This document shows, piece by piece, positions 11,494 through 22,394 of a stretch of DNA of 64,000 nucleotides. Every line of letters begins with the position of its first letter. Position 1 is the stretch's first letter. Source of the stretch: Fomitopsis serialis. Lineage: Eukaryota; Basidiomycota; Agaricomycetes; Polyporales; Fomitopsidaceae. The translations under genes were made by a program, and so were the position numbers. The notes beneath the pieces are model-generated. The model worked only from the letters and a program-made list of their open reading frames with translations. It did not search any database and was not told the DNA's origin. The DNA lies in NCBI RefSeq assembly GCF_022376445.1, contig NW_025955099.1:1-64000 (forward strand), read 5' to 3'.

Positions 11494-14400
11494 ATGGCCT
11501 TCAACCAGGTCACCGCGACATCCTTGACCCCATCGCGGCCTGCACCGGCTGCGCCTATGCGCCGCGGGCCCGACGTCGGCAACGCACTCGCTTCATCCGG
11601 CTACGCCTCCTCGTTTTCTGTAGGCATGTCCTCGCCATCTGGCTCATCATACGCTCCATCCTACTCGGGCATCGGCGCATCACCAATTCGCAACACTGAC
11701 ATGTACTCGGGCTCGGAGGTCGTCAGGGCTGGGATGGTAGCGGTGAAGGAAGACGGGATCGTCAGCTGGCTTTGGCGGCCAAAGTGGTTGGTGTTGAGGG
11801 AGGGCACGCTGTCTATGCACAAGAGCGAGGTGAGTCTTCACTCGCGATTATCGAGTTGACCACTGCGGAGATTACTGTGCCCACGCGGCATCCCCACGTT
11901 GAATCCTTGCGTCGAAGAGGTGCACCCAGACCCTTCCAGTAACAGGCTTGTCGCGTCAGTCGACGACCTGACCTGGCCTGCACCAGTCCCTACGATCTCT
12001 CCAGATGGGGGGATTGGACTGTAACTGGTCGCTTTCCCCGCCTAGTAAGGATTCCAACCTTCGCTCATGGCGATGGCGTGGGGGCTCCCTACCTGACTAA
12101 TGACCGGGCGACCGGTGCCACACGCAGGGTCTTCAGGGCACAGTCTAGCGCAACGCCGATGTATCAGTCCATCGCCTCGTCTGGCAGCACTCTGCGCTGT
12201 TATGCGTCTCGGAGTCCCGTCGTCGTTGATCAGCTCGTGTTTTCTTGCGGACGATGCGGGTCACCTGTCTCAGTACACTTGGGAAGTCACCCATCCACAT
12301 CAAGCGTTGTTCCGCGCGACTGCCGTTCTGATCCCCTCCAGCCTTGCGCGGGGTCAGAAAAGAAGTCATACTTTCGACTGTCGAATGTCTATCATGTCAA
12401 TGTAGCGCGCGATCCCACTGATCGTCAGACGTTGCTGGGGCTGTGCTTCATCTGAGGCTTCTGCGCATGTGTAGACGCGGACCATGAGCGAGCTTTCGCC
12501 AGTGGCGTGACTGATCAAGCTTTCTTACTATTGCTTGCACATGCTGCGCCTTCGTCGTCTGTCATTGCTTGACCAGCTTACTGATGTTGTGTACAGACGT
12601 CTCCACAACATCAATACCTCATCCCAATATCTGAAATTGCCAACATCGAGCGGACAGACCTCAAGCCATATTGCCTCCTGCTCGAGACGAAAGACAAGCG
12701 GTGGTTCCTGTCGTTGAAGAGCGACGAGGAGCTCTACGGCTGGCAAGATGACATCTATTCTCGAAGTCCAATGGCAGGCGTCAGTAACCCGACGAACTTC
12801 GTCCACAAGGTCCATGTCGGTTTCGATCCTGTGTCCGGAGCGTTCACGGTGGGTAAATTCGAACCTGTCTCGCCAGCATTCGACTGAAGTGTATCAGGGT
12901 CTACCGGAAGCCTGGAGCAAACTACTCACGAAGTCCGCTATTACACGAGAAGACTATGCGAGAGATCCACAGGCCGTGCTCGATGTCCTTGAATTCTATA
13001 CCGACCACCAGAAGCGGGAGATGGAGGAGTTGGGAGTGGGTTATGGTCCATCTCTGTCGCCTTCAGGCCCCTCTAGTGCAAGCAGCATGAGCAACTCAAG
13101 CCTCTCACCGTACTCCGACTCCTCTAGCGCACCCCGTTTCAATGCTGGCACTGGCTTTGGCGGTGCAGGCATGGGCAAGATTTCCCCTTTGGAGGGGCGG
13201 CCCTCCATATCGCGACAGGACTCCGCACCTACAGGCTTGAACGGTACCGATACCGTCTCAAGCACCCCCGCCGCGCTCGCACGCGCTGCTGAGCTCGTCA
13301 ACGGCTCGGCAGTGCAGCACGCAAACACCATCTCCGCCGCCCAGACGAACCAGGGCATGCGCCCCGGCCTCGCGCAGGGCATGTCCCCCGGCTCGCTCAC
13401 ACCATCGCGCCCGCTCCCGCTCGCCCACTCTCGCCAACCGTGCTGCACCCCCCGCGCCGAAGTCCACGCTCCCCGAGCACACGCCGACCTCCGCCGACCT
13501 CCGCGCGCGTGCGAAGGCGCAGGGCCCGCATGGCGGCGATGGGCAAGTGTCGAAGCCACCGGGGCTGAACGGCGAGGCGCGGGCTGAGCAGGATAAGCGG
13601 CCGCAGATGGTGCCGAGCAAGACATCTCCTGCGACTAGCCAGCCGGCGTCGCAGCCCGTTAACGGCGCGCTGGCGCGACGGTCGGGCCGCCACCGGTCAA
13701 GCCCCTGCAGCCCAAGAAACCCAACGTCCCGGCGAAGGACAAGGAGGGCCCCTCTTTGACTATCACTGGGGCTGACGAGGAGAAGGATAAGAAGGACGGC
13801 GGCGTGGCGGCAGCGCAGCCGCGCTGGAGAAGCCGAAGGAGAAGGAGAAGCGGATAAGCACGATGAACGAGGCGCAGATCATGGAGAAGCTGCGCAACGT
13901 GGTGAGCCAGACAACCCGAAGTCGTTGTACAGCAAGATTCGCAAGGTCGGCCAAGGGTAAGTCTGCGCTGGCGTGAGAGTGCAGGTTGGCTATGTACGAG
14001 CGTAGTGCATCGGGACACGTCTATGTCGCGAAGACGCTTGCGACGGGCAAGATGGTTGCTATTAAGGAGATGGACCTGTCGAACCAGCCACGCAAGGAGC
14101 TCATCGTCAACGAGATCTTGGTCATGAAGGAGTCCCAGCATCCAAACATAGTCAACTTCCTCGAGTCGTACCTTGTCAAGAACAACGAGCTCTGGGTCGT
14201 CATGGAGTACATGGAGGGTGGTGCGCTGACGGATATCATCGAGAACAACACACTCGAGGAGGATCAGATCGCGAGTATCTCTTTTGAGGTGGGCACCCTT
14301 TTACTATCACCCTGTGGCTCAGTTGATTGATGACTGTGCCTAGACTTGCAAGGGCCTCGGGCATTTGCACAGCCAGAGCATCATCCATCGCGACATAAAG

Positions 14401-14962
14401 TCCGACAACGTGCTCCTGGACGCACAAGGCCATGTCAAGATCAGTGCGTCCTCTAATAATAGCTCTGTATTCGAGTTGTGCTGATTCTCCGTCACAGCCG
14501 ACTTCGGTTTCTGCGCGAAACTCACTGACCAGAAGTCGAAGCGTGCGACGATGGTGGGCACACCGTACTGGATGGCACCGGAGGTCGTCAAGCAGAAGGA
14601 ATACGGCGCCAAGGTGGACATCTGGTCCCTCGGTATCATGGCTATCGAGATGATCGAAAACGAGCCACCATACCTCGATGAGGAGCCGCTGAAGGCTCTG
14701 TATCTCATCGCAACGAACGGCACGCCGACGCTGAAGAAGCCGGAGGCGCTCAGTCGGGAGCTCAAGGGCTTCTTGAGCGTATGTCTTTGCGTGGACGTCA
14801 AGAGCAGGGCAACAGCGGACGAGCTCCTGGAGGTGAGCATCTCGATTTTGCCGCTGGTGCATTCTCGTCTGACGTTGCACACAGCATGACTTCCTGAAGA
14901 AAGCATGTGCGTTGTCGGGCCTCGCACCTCTGCTGCGGTTCAGGAATAAGCAAGCATCGTGA
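11494..14962 (+). CDS. cla4: PAK-family protein kinase Cla4 (PH-CRIB-kinase)
   Basis: This is a serine/threonine kinase of the p21-activated (PAK/Ste20) family that works downstream of Cdc42/Rac GTPases in polarity and septation. Exons: 11494-11829, 12597-12848, 12898-13956, 14006-14288, 14344-14443, 14498-14832 and 14885-14962. A serine-rich N-terminus leads into a PH domain (from about residue 75, [20 protein letters not shown]). The CRIB motif ([19 protein letters not shown]) follows across an intron, then a long Pro/Ser linker, then a complete kinase domain with [24 protein letters not shown] and WMAPE. PH plus CRIB makes it Cla4 rather than Ste20. The first intron, inside the PH domain, is 767 nt, far longer than its 49-55 nt neighbours. 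The linker between about 13430 and 13910 is broken by roughly four single-base shifts, although matching sequence continues in the next frame each time. The invariant kinase motifs are intact, so sequence error is likely. Its neighbours are pheromone genes on both sides. Confidence 0.92.
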
Positions 14963-15559
14963 TTTAGCTGTACTATAGCCCACACGCGTGCGCGAGGCTC
15001 CGCGGTCTGTACCCTTACCCTCTCATCGCTCGCTGCGCCACCCTTGTATCCCTGTCGCCCATGATCTCCCGCCCCGTTATCTATTCTTCACGCTCACATC
15101 AATCTCACGATTTTTCTATGTTCTCTCGCCTGGCTCGCATTGGAAAACCCCGTACTGTATTCTTGTCTGCTAGACGAATAGTGCGAGTCGCGTCATGTCT
15201 TCACTTGGTACGTATGCATACGGTATGCGGTGTATGTATATGAGTGGAACGCATCGGTTCTATGCATGGATACCCTTGGAACTCTGATCATGAAGCTCAC
15301 GGCGAGCCGTCCTGTTGGCGTCGTGGTCGTACAGTGGATCTATTTCATACACATTGTAACATACATACATTGCTCAGTAACTACAGTGAGTTGAACGGTT
15401 GCATAGGAATAAGTACGGTGAAGGATCAACATATGGGCCATGGTGCGGTTCAGTACGCATAAGTCTCGCCCTCCGTAGGGTATGCATGGTGTCATTAGGG
15501 AGTCCATTCAGCTAGCGACATAACGGGCATGGTCGATCGGTCAGTCAGTCATCCACATC

Positions 15560-17030
15560 TCAGAATTTGCCCGTGACGAGCACGCGATAGAGCGATTGCG
15601 CCTCCTCGAAGCGTGCGTTGCGCAAAGTGAAGTGCGCCATCTCTGCCGAGTCCGCGTCCGAGGCGGGGTCGATGATCGAGAACTTGATGAGGGAGGCGAA
15701 GAACCGGCACAGCTACATAGGTGGTTTGTGGAAACGTCCGTTAGCGTCTGCGTGCTAGGGTGGATAGGTGACGTGACGTACGTTCTGCACGCCCTTGCCG
15801 AAGCGGTCGTCGCTCACCTCCCCCGCGCGCTCGTCCTCCTCCGCCCTATCCAGCCAGGTGATGCACGAGTGGAGGAACCAGCCGAGCACCTCCGCGCGCA
15901 CCAGGTCCGCGACGGTCGTCTTCCCCCCTGTGGTGATGTCCAGCACGGTCGTAGGATCGCGCAGGAGCCGCCCAATGAGATCAAAGGAGGGCAAGATCGG
16001 CGGGAGGTGCTTCAAGGCTTCGAGATACAAGACAGGATCTTGGTTGTTAGTGGCGGCAGACGAGAGAAGGGCGGCAAACAGAGGGTGTGCGATCGAAGGG
16101 TTATAGGAGATCAGTGAAGGTAGGTCCATGGCGGTGATAACCGGTGCAGAGGTCAGTTGCGGGAGGACCGGGAGCAGGACACGTTGTTCCGATAAAGTCA
16201 AGACGCGATCGCGCGCCGCCAGTAACAGAGTCATCGCGTCCGACAGTCGCTGCCTCTCCGCATCCTGTTCCGGCGTGACCTGCGACTCAGCGCTGGCGGC
16301 GCCATTCCTAGTTACGGCACCAGTCGATCAACGGTCAGCAGGGGTGTCAATGCCGACATGGCGGTCTGAGGGCCTACAGATCAAATCGCGCGCGTTCCGC
16401 CTCGTCTTCAAGAGCCAAGTTTGCCGCCCTTAGCTTCGGGGGCAGCGGCGAGCGCGCCAAGGTGGACGGCGAGAACGGACCGATCTAATGGAACGTCGGC
16501 ACCGCCATTGGGGATACGAGAAGGTGCGCCCGACGTACATCACTGCCATCTCCCCTGAGGATCTTCCACAGCACCCACACTAGTTGTTCGGTCTCGCTCA
16601 CGCCGCCCTGCGCCGCGACGTGGATGGACGCCTCGCGCTCCTTGACGAACGTCGCACGGAGCGCGGATTGAAAGGGATTGATGGCGATAGAGTGCGGCGC
16701 ATAGAGCGAGTAGAGGATGTACGAGACGAGGATCCGTTGCGCGGGCTTGTAGATCAACCAGGATTCGGAATGATTAGCGTGGTTGGGTCGTGATGACTCT
16801 GGCGAGCGTACCTCTGCAGGAGCGTACAGCAACGGCAGCAGCACGTCCAACGCGACCTGGAACCGGCTCATCGGGGCCACGAGCTGCGTGAAGCCCTGCG
16901 TAGCCGTCGAGCATGGCAGCGAGTACGCCTTCGAGAGTAGATGGCCCACCGAGGCCCGTGCCAGGTCTGGCGGAGCCTGCTTCATGGCGAAGGGAGGCGC
17001 ATAGATCGTGGAGGTAGCAGTCTGCATCAT
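15560..17030 (-). CDS. CCR4-NOT complex subunit 11 (CNOT11-like)
   Basis: The product matches the CNOT11 (C2orf29/DUF2363) family, a subunit of the CCR4-NOT deadenylase complex involved in mRNA turnover. Exon 1 (17030-16812) begins MMQTATSTIYAPPFAMKQAP. Exon 2 starts at 16745 (PAQRILVSYILYSLYAPHSI), with the typical NPFQSALRATFVKERE segment. The next exon, after an intron ending near 16486, reads IGPFSPSTLARSPLPPKLRA, a family signature. The C-terminal helical domain includes DLPSLISYNPSIAHPLFAALL and FDLIGRLLRDPTTVLDITTGG. A last exon ends in EEAQSLYRVLVTGKF before the stop at 15560-15562. The gene is convergent with cla4, about 600 bp apart. No defects were seen in the frame. Confidence is high in the family and moderate for the exact internal exon ends. 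Confidence 0.85.
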
Positions 17031-17858
17031 GAGCGCATCATCGTCCGTCTAGCGGTGGTCGTCGTGGACAATGGCGAGCAGACCTTCGCCGACGCCGCGT
17101 TCACAGACAACACATGGGCGTCTGATTCCCATATGCGGTAATAGCAATCGACTCTGCTTTATGTACTTACGCACGTATTTACTCACACAACTTTGGATTG
17201 TACCACAGCGTCGAAAAGTTACAGAACAATGACGAAAGGAGGACTGTAAGCAGAGTAGACCAGTAGTTCGCTGGGATATGTAATAGGAAGTCGCACTACT
17301 TGGTGGAACCGATCCGGAAGTCGAGAAGGCCTTGAAGATGATTCATGAAGCATCTTCCATCTCGTATGGCTGAAAGCCTCAACCTTTTCATTTCATATGA
17401 AGCATGGCATGTACTCAATGTGATGCACATGGGTTCTGCGGTCAAAAGTCCTAGAACACCATGATACTAGTAGCAACTCGGTACTCGGACCAGGACGGCG
17501 TTACGACCACAGCCATGACTCGGAGCTCTTCAGGCTGACCGTGCGGTCAATGAGCGGTCGCCAGTGTTGGTGAATAGAAGACGGAGAACTGGGCCGACCA
17601 CTGGAGGTCTATACAGACCCACCGATACGCAGTTATAGGGAAAACACAAGAAAATACTTGACAACGTCAAAACGGAGCAGCACTACAAGTGTGCAGAACC
17701 CGGTGCAACAGCAAATCAAACTCACAACCTTTAGGAGTACGCGTCCACCTAGAACTTGTTTTATGTTGTCGATGTGTTGAAGCAGACCACACAGGTTTTC
17801 CGAGCCGACGAAGAACAAGAATGAGAGGATAATGTATACGGTGGGAACGGAGTATGTT
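17031..17858. other. Intergenic, nothing recognised
   Basis: This 0.8 kb lies between the start of the CNOT11 gene and the 3' end of the S19 gene. The hydrophobic minus-strand frame at 17633-17929 is downstream sequence of the S19 gene and is not supported as a gene. Confidence 0.5.
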
Positions 17859-18297
17859 CTACTTGTTCTTTGTTGCACTAGATTTCTCGTGAGCGACACC
17901 GCCAGGTCAATAGATACAGCACAACGCACCGGAACGTGAACCTCTTCCTCGTCGCCGAGAATTCACCCAGCTTGTGCCCCACCATGTCCTGCGTGACGAG
18001 CACCGGAATGTACTCTTTCCCGTTATGAACGAGGAACCTCAGTCTATCGCTTGGTGGTCAGCATGCCTCTGCACGTACTAGGAGCATCGAACGTACCCGA
18101 CGAAGTTCGGTAGGATGGTACATGAGCGAGCCTGTGTCTTGATGGGAATGTTGTTCTCCAGAGCCAGCCGCAGGTTAGGGAACGCCACGAAGAACGGACC
18201 TAGAGCGGAGCTCATGAAAACGTTCATCGAAGATTCATGCGAATAGCTCACCTTTCCATGCTGACCGGCCGCCCTGCACCACCGCCGTCGCAAACAT
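17859..18297 (-). CDS. rsm19: Mitochondrial ribosomal protein S19 (uS19m)
   Basis: This nuclear gene encodes a 93-residue small-subunit mitoribosomal protein of the uS19 family. Four exons: 18297-18252, 18199-18097, 18043-17930 and 17877-17859, together 282 nt and exactly in frame. Conserved blocks in order are [69 protein letters not shown] and the terminal RATKNK. The last exon is only 19 nt and was found because uS19 proteins end in TKNK. Reading through the last intron instead would give a non-homologous tail. The N-terminus is short, with no long presequence. It lies in tandem with CNOT11 on the minus strand. Confidence 0.9.
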
Positions 18298-19081
18298 CGC
18301 TCAAGAAACGACCTGTATGCAACAAGCTGTTGAGCGCCCGTCCCCTCCGGTACGGCCACGTGGATACAACTTTAGCCGCGCGGAGTCGCGGCGCTGTGGC
18401 GCTTCCGTTTCCTGCTGCTTGCACCGAAGTTCGATGCACAGTTCATATGTCCCCCTTTATCGGTATTTGTCTCACAATATTGTGAGATTTGATATCTGTT
18501 TCAGGAAGACTGAAACAAAATCAGAAGCTGGCTGTACGCCCTCGGAGGAACTTGAGTAAGTATCACGAATAATGTTGACTTGAACAGCCATACGGCCTAC
18601 TAAGCTACTCCCCATCTAGTGTGCAGTGTGATATACACTATAGTACATCACAGACACTAATCAAGCAAGATTATACCCTTTCATCGTTGATCAGATACTT
18701 ACGCTCTCAGTGAGTGCTGTATTTACGATCCGCTCATGACGTCATGACAAGTCGGCCAGACGTTGTCGCGCAATATCTGCTCCAGGACGCGCGTGAGGCC
18801 CAGTGTGTGGTGTAGCGTACGTGCCAACAAACGATGACAAGTACTCCGCATTACCAACGCTGTGAGTTGCTCACAACACCAGTCAATGATCACATAGCTG
18901 ACGATGAGTAGGGCAACGGCGCGGAGTATTGACATACCCTTTACGCGCCCCTGCTGGCAAAATCATCCTGCACACCACCTACCTGTGGACGTGGGTACTC
19001 GTCCCATTGTCTCCTCCGTGACACGCCACTTCACGTCAGTGGTGCCAGACATATGATCTAGGTCCCTGCAGCCACAAGCGA
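18298..19081. other. Divergent intergenic region
   Basis: This is the shared upstream region of the S19 gene (minus) and the CsbD-like gene (plus). No gene was recognised. Confidence 0.5.
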
Positions 19082-19090
19082 TATATAAAG
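19082..19090 (+). promoter_or_regulatory. TATA box of the CsbD-like gene
   Basis: TATATAAAG lies about 120 bp upstream of the start codon of the CsbD/Hmp1-type gene. It is a strong canonical match and suits a highly inducible small stress gene. Confidence 0.6.
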
Positions 19091-19202
19091 GGCGCAGAAC
19101 GCGACGAACGGCTTCTCACCAAGCACTTCACGACCCAACTGCATCTTCACGACCCCGACTATCTATTGACGACTCTATTCAATCACCATCACAACTCTCA
19201 CC

Positions 19203-19656
19203 ATGTCCAACGATAACACCAACAACAACGGCCCCAAGTATGTTCTGTGCCTCCATCCGAATCATCATCTCGTAACTGACAACGATTTTCCACTCCTTGT
19301 AGCAAGACCACCGGCCAGCTGCACTCCCTGAAGGGAACTGCCGTCGAAGCCGTCGGTAACCTCACCGGTGCGACGTCGTGGCAACAGTCTGGCCGCGACG
19401 AGCACGCCAGGGGCGAGGGCGAGTACCAAGCTGCCCAGGCCGAGGGCTACGTCGAGGGCACCAAAGACCGCGTCGGCGGCCGCAAGGACGCCGTCGTCGG
19501 CGCTGTCACCGGCGATCGCCAACAAGAGACGACTGGTGAGTGGGACTTGATGCTGCTTACACGCGGGATGCTGATCGGTTGGTCCACATAGGCAACGTCC
19601 GTCGTGACAAGGGCTCGGTTCAGCAGGACATCAACCGACCGTCGTCCACTAACTGA
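19203..19656 (+). CDS. CsbD-like / Hmp1-type stress protein
   Basis: This is a 110-residue hydrophilic protein encoded by exons 19203-19237, 19303-19535 and 19592-19656 (333 nt, in frame). It opens MSNDNTNNNGPNKTTGQLHS. It carries the CsbD-like pattern of small, charged, glycine-rich repeats (KGTAVEAVGNLTGATSW, GRDEHARGEGEYQAAQAEGY, KDRVGGRKDAVVGAVTGD). Fungal relatives are annotated as mismatched base pair and cruciform DNA recognition protein (Hmp1, from Ustilago). Bacterial CsbD proteins belong to the general stress response. The true role is unclear. There is no signal peptide or membrane segment. A good TATA box suggests strong expression. The neighbours give no functional hint. Confidence 0.82.
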
Positions 19657-20976
19657 GCGGTCACGGGAAGATACCCTAGTTTAATCTCGTCGTAATGGCA
19701 GTGTATCGATAATGTCGGTGGATGTTGGATAATATAGACATCATGCCATGAAGTATTCAACAACCTGATACGTGTGAAACTCGTGATTCTACATGTTTGG
19801 GGTAAATTGCACGGCCGCGGCGAGTCGTATCGAACGATGTTCAGCGAAGCGCAGTCTTCTATCTAGTCCTACACTTCAGTTTTGAGTGGAAGTTCGGAAG
19901 AGTGGAACGAAGGTTTAGTAATACGGTGGAAGGACACGTTAGTAAAAACTACGTTACTTTGGACTTGCATGCATGTCGCGATCCCGTGACCGTGTTTACA
20001 ACCACCGATCTTCGCGGATGATCCCGAAGCAGGCAGTCGACGCGCCTCGCTCTCTTCGTCGAGGTGCCCCATGCATACAAGTGAGTCTTCTATGACATGA
20101 CGCGTCAAATGTATGGCTTGTGGTCCATTGCTTTGATCTATCCGCCCTCCACGAAGGGCATTCAAGGCCGTACCCACGGGCAACTCAACGACTTGGGCTG
20201 TGTATATCCGCATGTCGACAGACACGAACGCCTCATCAGGTTCTCAATCCTCCTCTCGCGTCCAGCTGACTCCAGCTAGGCTCTTATCTATGACGCTGGC
20301 CATGACATGGAATCTCAACGTCTTGAAGTTGATACCTCCGGTAAGTGTTCGTTGATGGCCGTTCTGCATGCCGCCGTGCTCACCCTCGGTCATCTCCGTC
20401 TATGACAGCTGTGATCACTTGATGCACACACGTTCGGTATGTGCCATGCCTATTGGAATCACTGACCGCCAGGAGGTCTTAATGTATCATGAGTGTCAAC
20501 GTGGCTGCGTTCGTCGTTACCGCTGGTGATCGCCTCTCCGTGTCTTAGCGCACACCCGCAAGACCCGGAAGCGTCAAAGACAGCCAGGCGCGTGGAAGCG
20601 CCCCATCAGCATTGTGCCGCTGATAAGCCTCGAAACCAAACCATCGGGGACCCTGTCCAGGTTGTACACGGAGGACGTGGGGCACATCGTCCGTCACGCT
20701 CGAAGTGTCATACTCCTATCAGGCTCTCAATCTAATGTCCCAGACCGCGTCGTCCATCATGTGGACGACCGCTATCTCCCCAGAAGCCCATGCTGACACT
20801 ACCGCGTGCCCGAAGCAGGATGTCCCAAGGCAGATGTCGAGTCAAGTTCAAGCCCACCCGAGACTCGAGGGCCAGCACCTCGGCGGCATTGGCAGAGCGT
20901 CTCTTCAGTCCCATAAGCATATAAGAAACTCAGCAGGTCGCCGTGAGTCCTCAGTCACCTCGACCTCTCGACAACC
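19657..20976. other. 1.3 kb without a recognised gene
   Basis: Short open frames only (for example 19869-20225 minus), with no known domains. A TATA-like catataag near 20919-20926 probably serves the small secreted peptide gene that follows. Confidence 0.45.
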
Positions 20977-21185
20977 ATGCAGTTCAAGAACCTCGGTCTC
21001 CTCGTCGCCGTCATCCTCCCGTTCCTCACCGTGGCCGTAGCGAATCCCGCGCCTGCCATCGGCTCGTACTACTACATGGGTGAGTAGACTGCTCCGTGAT
21101 CCCCGCCCATCGTGCAAGTTCTCATTGATTGTTAGACTATGAGGAGGACGTCCCCGCCAGCCAGCCCACTGCTCGCGCCATCTGA
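20977..21185 (+). CDS. Small secreted peptide, 50 residues, function unknown
   Basis: Two exons, 20977-21079 and 21136-21185, are joined by a 56-nt intron with good GT-AG ends and encode 50 residues. The start MQFKNLGLLVAVILPFLTVAVA is a textbook signal peptide, with predicted cleavage after the AVA triplet. The remaining mature peptide of about 28 residues (NPAPAIGSYYYM then DYEEDVPASQPTARAI) has a Tyr cluster, acidic residues and no cysteine. Support comes from the clean signal peptide, the in-frame intron, the nearby TATA-like motif and a Kozak-like context (acaaccATG). I do not recognise a family. It lies 1.1 kb upstream of pheromone gene 3 on the same strand. It lacks a CaaX box, so it is not a lipopeptide pheromone. 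It could be a signalling peptide or a small secreted effector-like protein. Confidence 0.65.
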
Positions 21186-22159
21186 TCGCTTGAAGGGCGC
21201 GATGCCATATTGTTTCAGGAATACGCAGATTCGAACGTATATACAATGACACCGATAGAGGTAGGCTTACACGCTTCGATGGCTGTAGGAGCATAGAGGA
21301 TGACGGTGCGATTGGCAGACCTCAATTCGTTCCTCACGGGTTCTACGTCTATGTAGTCCATGACGTGTGTTGCGCTGTGTAAATCTAGAGAATTAAGTGA
21401 CGATTAGGATGTGAATGCAGCTTGTATTGACGAGCTAGTCTACTAGTACATCTTGACTGTCAAGCAGCCGCCAATGGGCCTAGCTCTCGATGTTAAGATT
21501 CCATGAAAAACGCGAGCGAAGCTACGGAGTGATGTGCTACATCTCACGCCGTCAATCTAATGGCTATGCAGCGGAATAGTACGCAGAGTACGGAGTTGTC
21601 CTCTCGAGCCGGAGTGAACGAAGCCAGGAGGCACTGCCACACGGGAGTTCCGTTGCCCCTATCGCAGGTGAGCAGACGCTTTCGTGCAGCGTGTCCTGCC
21701 CGCTGGTGCCGAGACTCGCTGATTCATATTCTGTGCACCAACAGGGGCTCCGGCTTTGTCACTCTCAACTTTGTGTATGAGTATAGGAACCGGCGGCCAC
21801 TTGAAGCAGTGCAATCTTCCAGTTCACCGGCTTCCGGAAGCAAGGGTCAATGCCGGCGGGACACCTCGTTATTGTTGTCACTGCCCGCCTCCTATGTCGG
21901 AATGTGGCCTCCGAGCAGCGAGCGGATCCAGAAATAGCCGTGGGCCATCCTGTCAGCCATCGAGTGACCGGATTGAATAAGATCCGATCGAGGAAAGTAC
22001 CTAGATCTCGATGTTGGCTTTGACCTGTTCAACACTCTGAGTCAGGATTATCCTCGTCAAGCAAGAGTGGCTGTGTGGCCCAGTGTGTGGCCCCGCCACA
22101 ACCACGGTAAAGGCGAAGGCGAGTGTGTGTCTTATTGTCTTTCAAAAGGTCTGCAGGGA
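21186..22159. other. Intergenic, upstream of pheromone gene 3
   Basis: No gene was recognised. The plus-strand frames at 21560-21937 and 21756-21980 lack any family signature. Confidence 0.45.
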
Positions 22160-22170
22160 TGCATAAATAC
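22160..22170 (+). promoter_or_regulatory. TATA-like element of pheromone gene 3
   Basis: TGCATAAATAC lies about 109 bp upstream of the start codon and is identical to the 11-mer upstream of pheromone gene 1 (2556-2566, minus). Confidence 0.55.
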
Positions 22171-22268
22171 GCAGTTGAAAGGCCCTGAGCTACTAGCGAA
22201 CCCGTCAGCACGACAATCTCGCTAACCTTCGACCTTCGAGATTCACTCTTACCGCTTTCTTCGCTCGA

Positions 22269-22394
22269 ATGGACGCGTTCTTCACCATCGCCGAGCCGGT
22301 CCCTGCCTCTGTTGAAACCGAGGGCGCCGACAAGGTGCCTGCCGATTACGACACTAGCAACGGCAACGGCGGCTACAGCTGCGTCGTCGCTTGA
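22269..22394 (+). CDS. Mating pheromone precursor 3 (CaaX-type)
   Basis: This intact, intronless 41-residue precursor begins MDAFFTIAEPVPASVETEG, continues ADKVPADYDTSNGNGGYS and ends in the CaaX box CVVA before TGA. The N-terminal MDAFF, the acidic pro-region, the VPxxYD junction and the terminal CaaX are shared with precursors 1 and 2. From the family, the Cys is farnesylated and carboxyl-methylated, and the N-terminal part is removed to give a lipopeptide of about 10-15 residues recognised by STE3-type receptors. The tail differs from the other two (YDTSNGNGGYSC here), as expected if the genes encode distinct specificities or recently diverged paralogues. It is transcribed away from cla4 and towards the dihydroneopterin aldolase gene. 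Confidence 0.92.
   Translation: MDAFFTIAEPVPASVETEGADKVPADYDTSNGNGGYSCVVA

Noticed and set aside
13041..13625. 194-codon minus-strand frame, plus neighbours at 13258-13620 and 13397-13693
   Set aside because: Antisense shadow of the GC-rich cla4 linker, with no family similarity.
15267..15510. MDT- and MDS-starting short frames after cla4
   Set aside because: They lack an acidic pro-region and a terminal CaaX, so they are not pheromone precursors.
17633..17929. Hydrophobic 98-codon minus-strand frame
   Set aside because: It overlaps the last intron and 3' flank of the S19 gene and has no conserved features.
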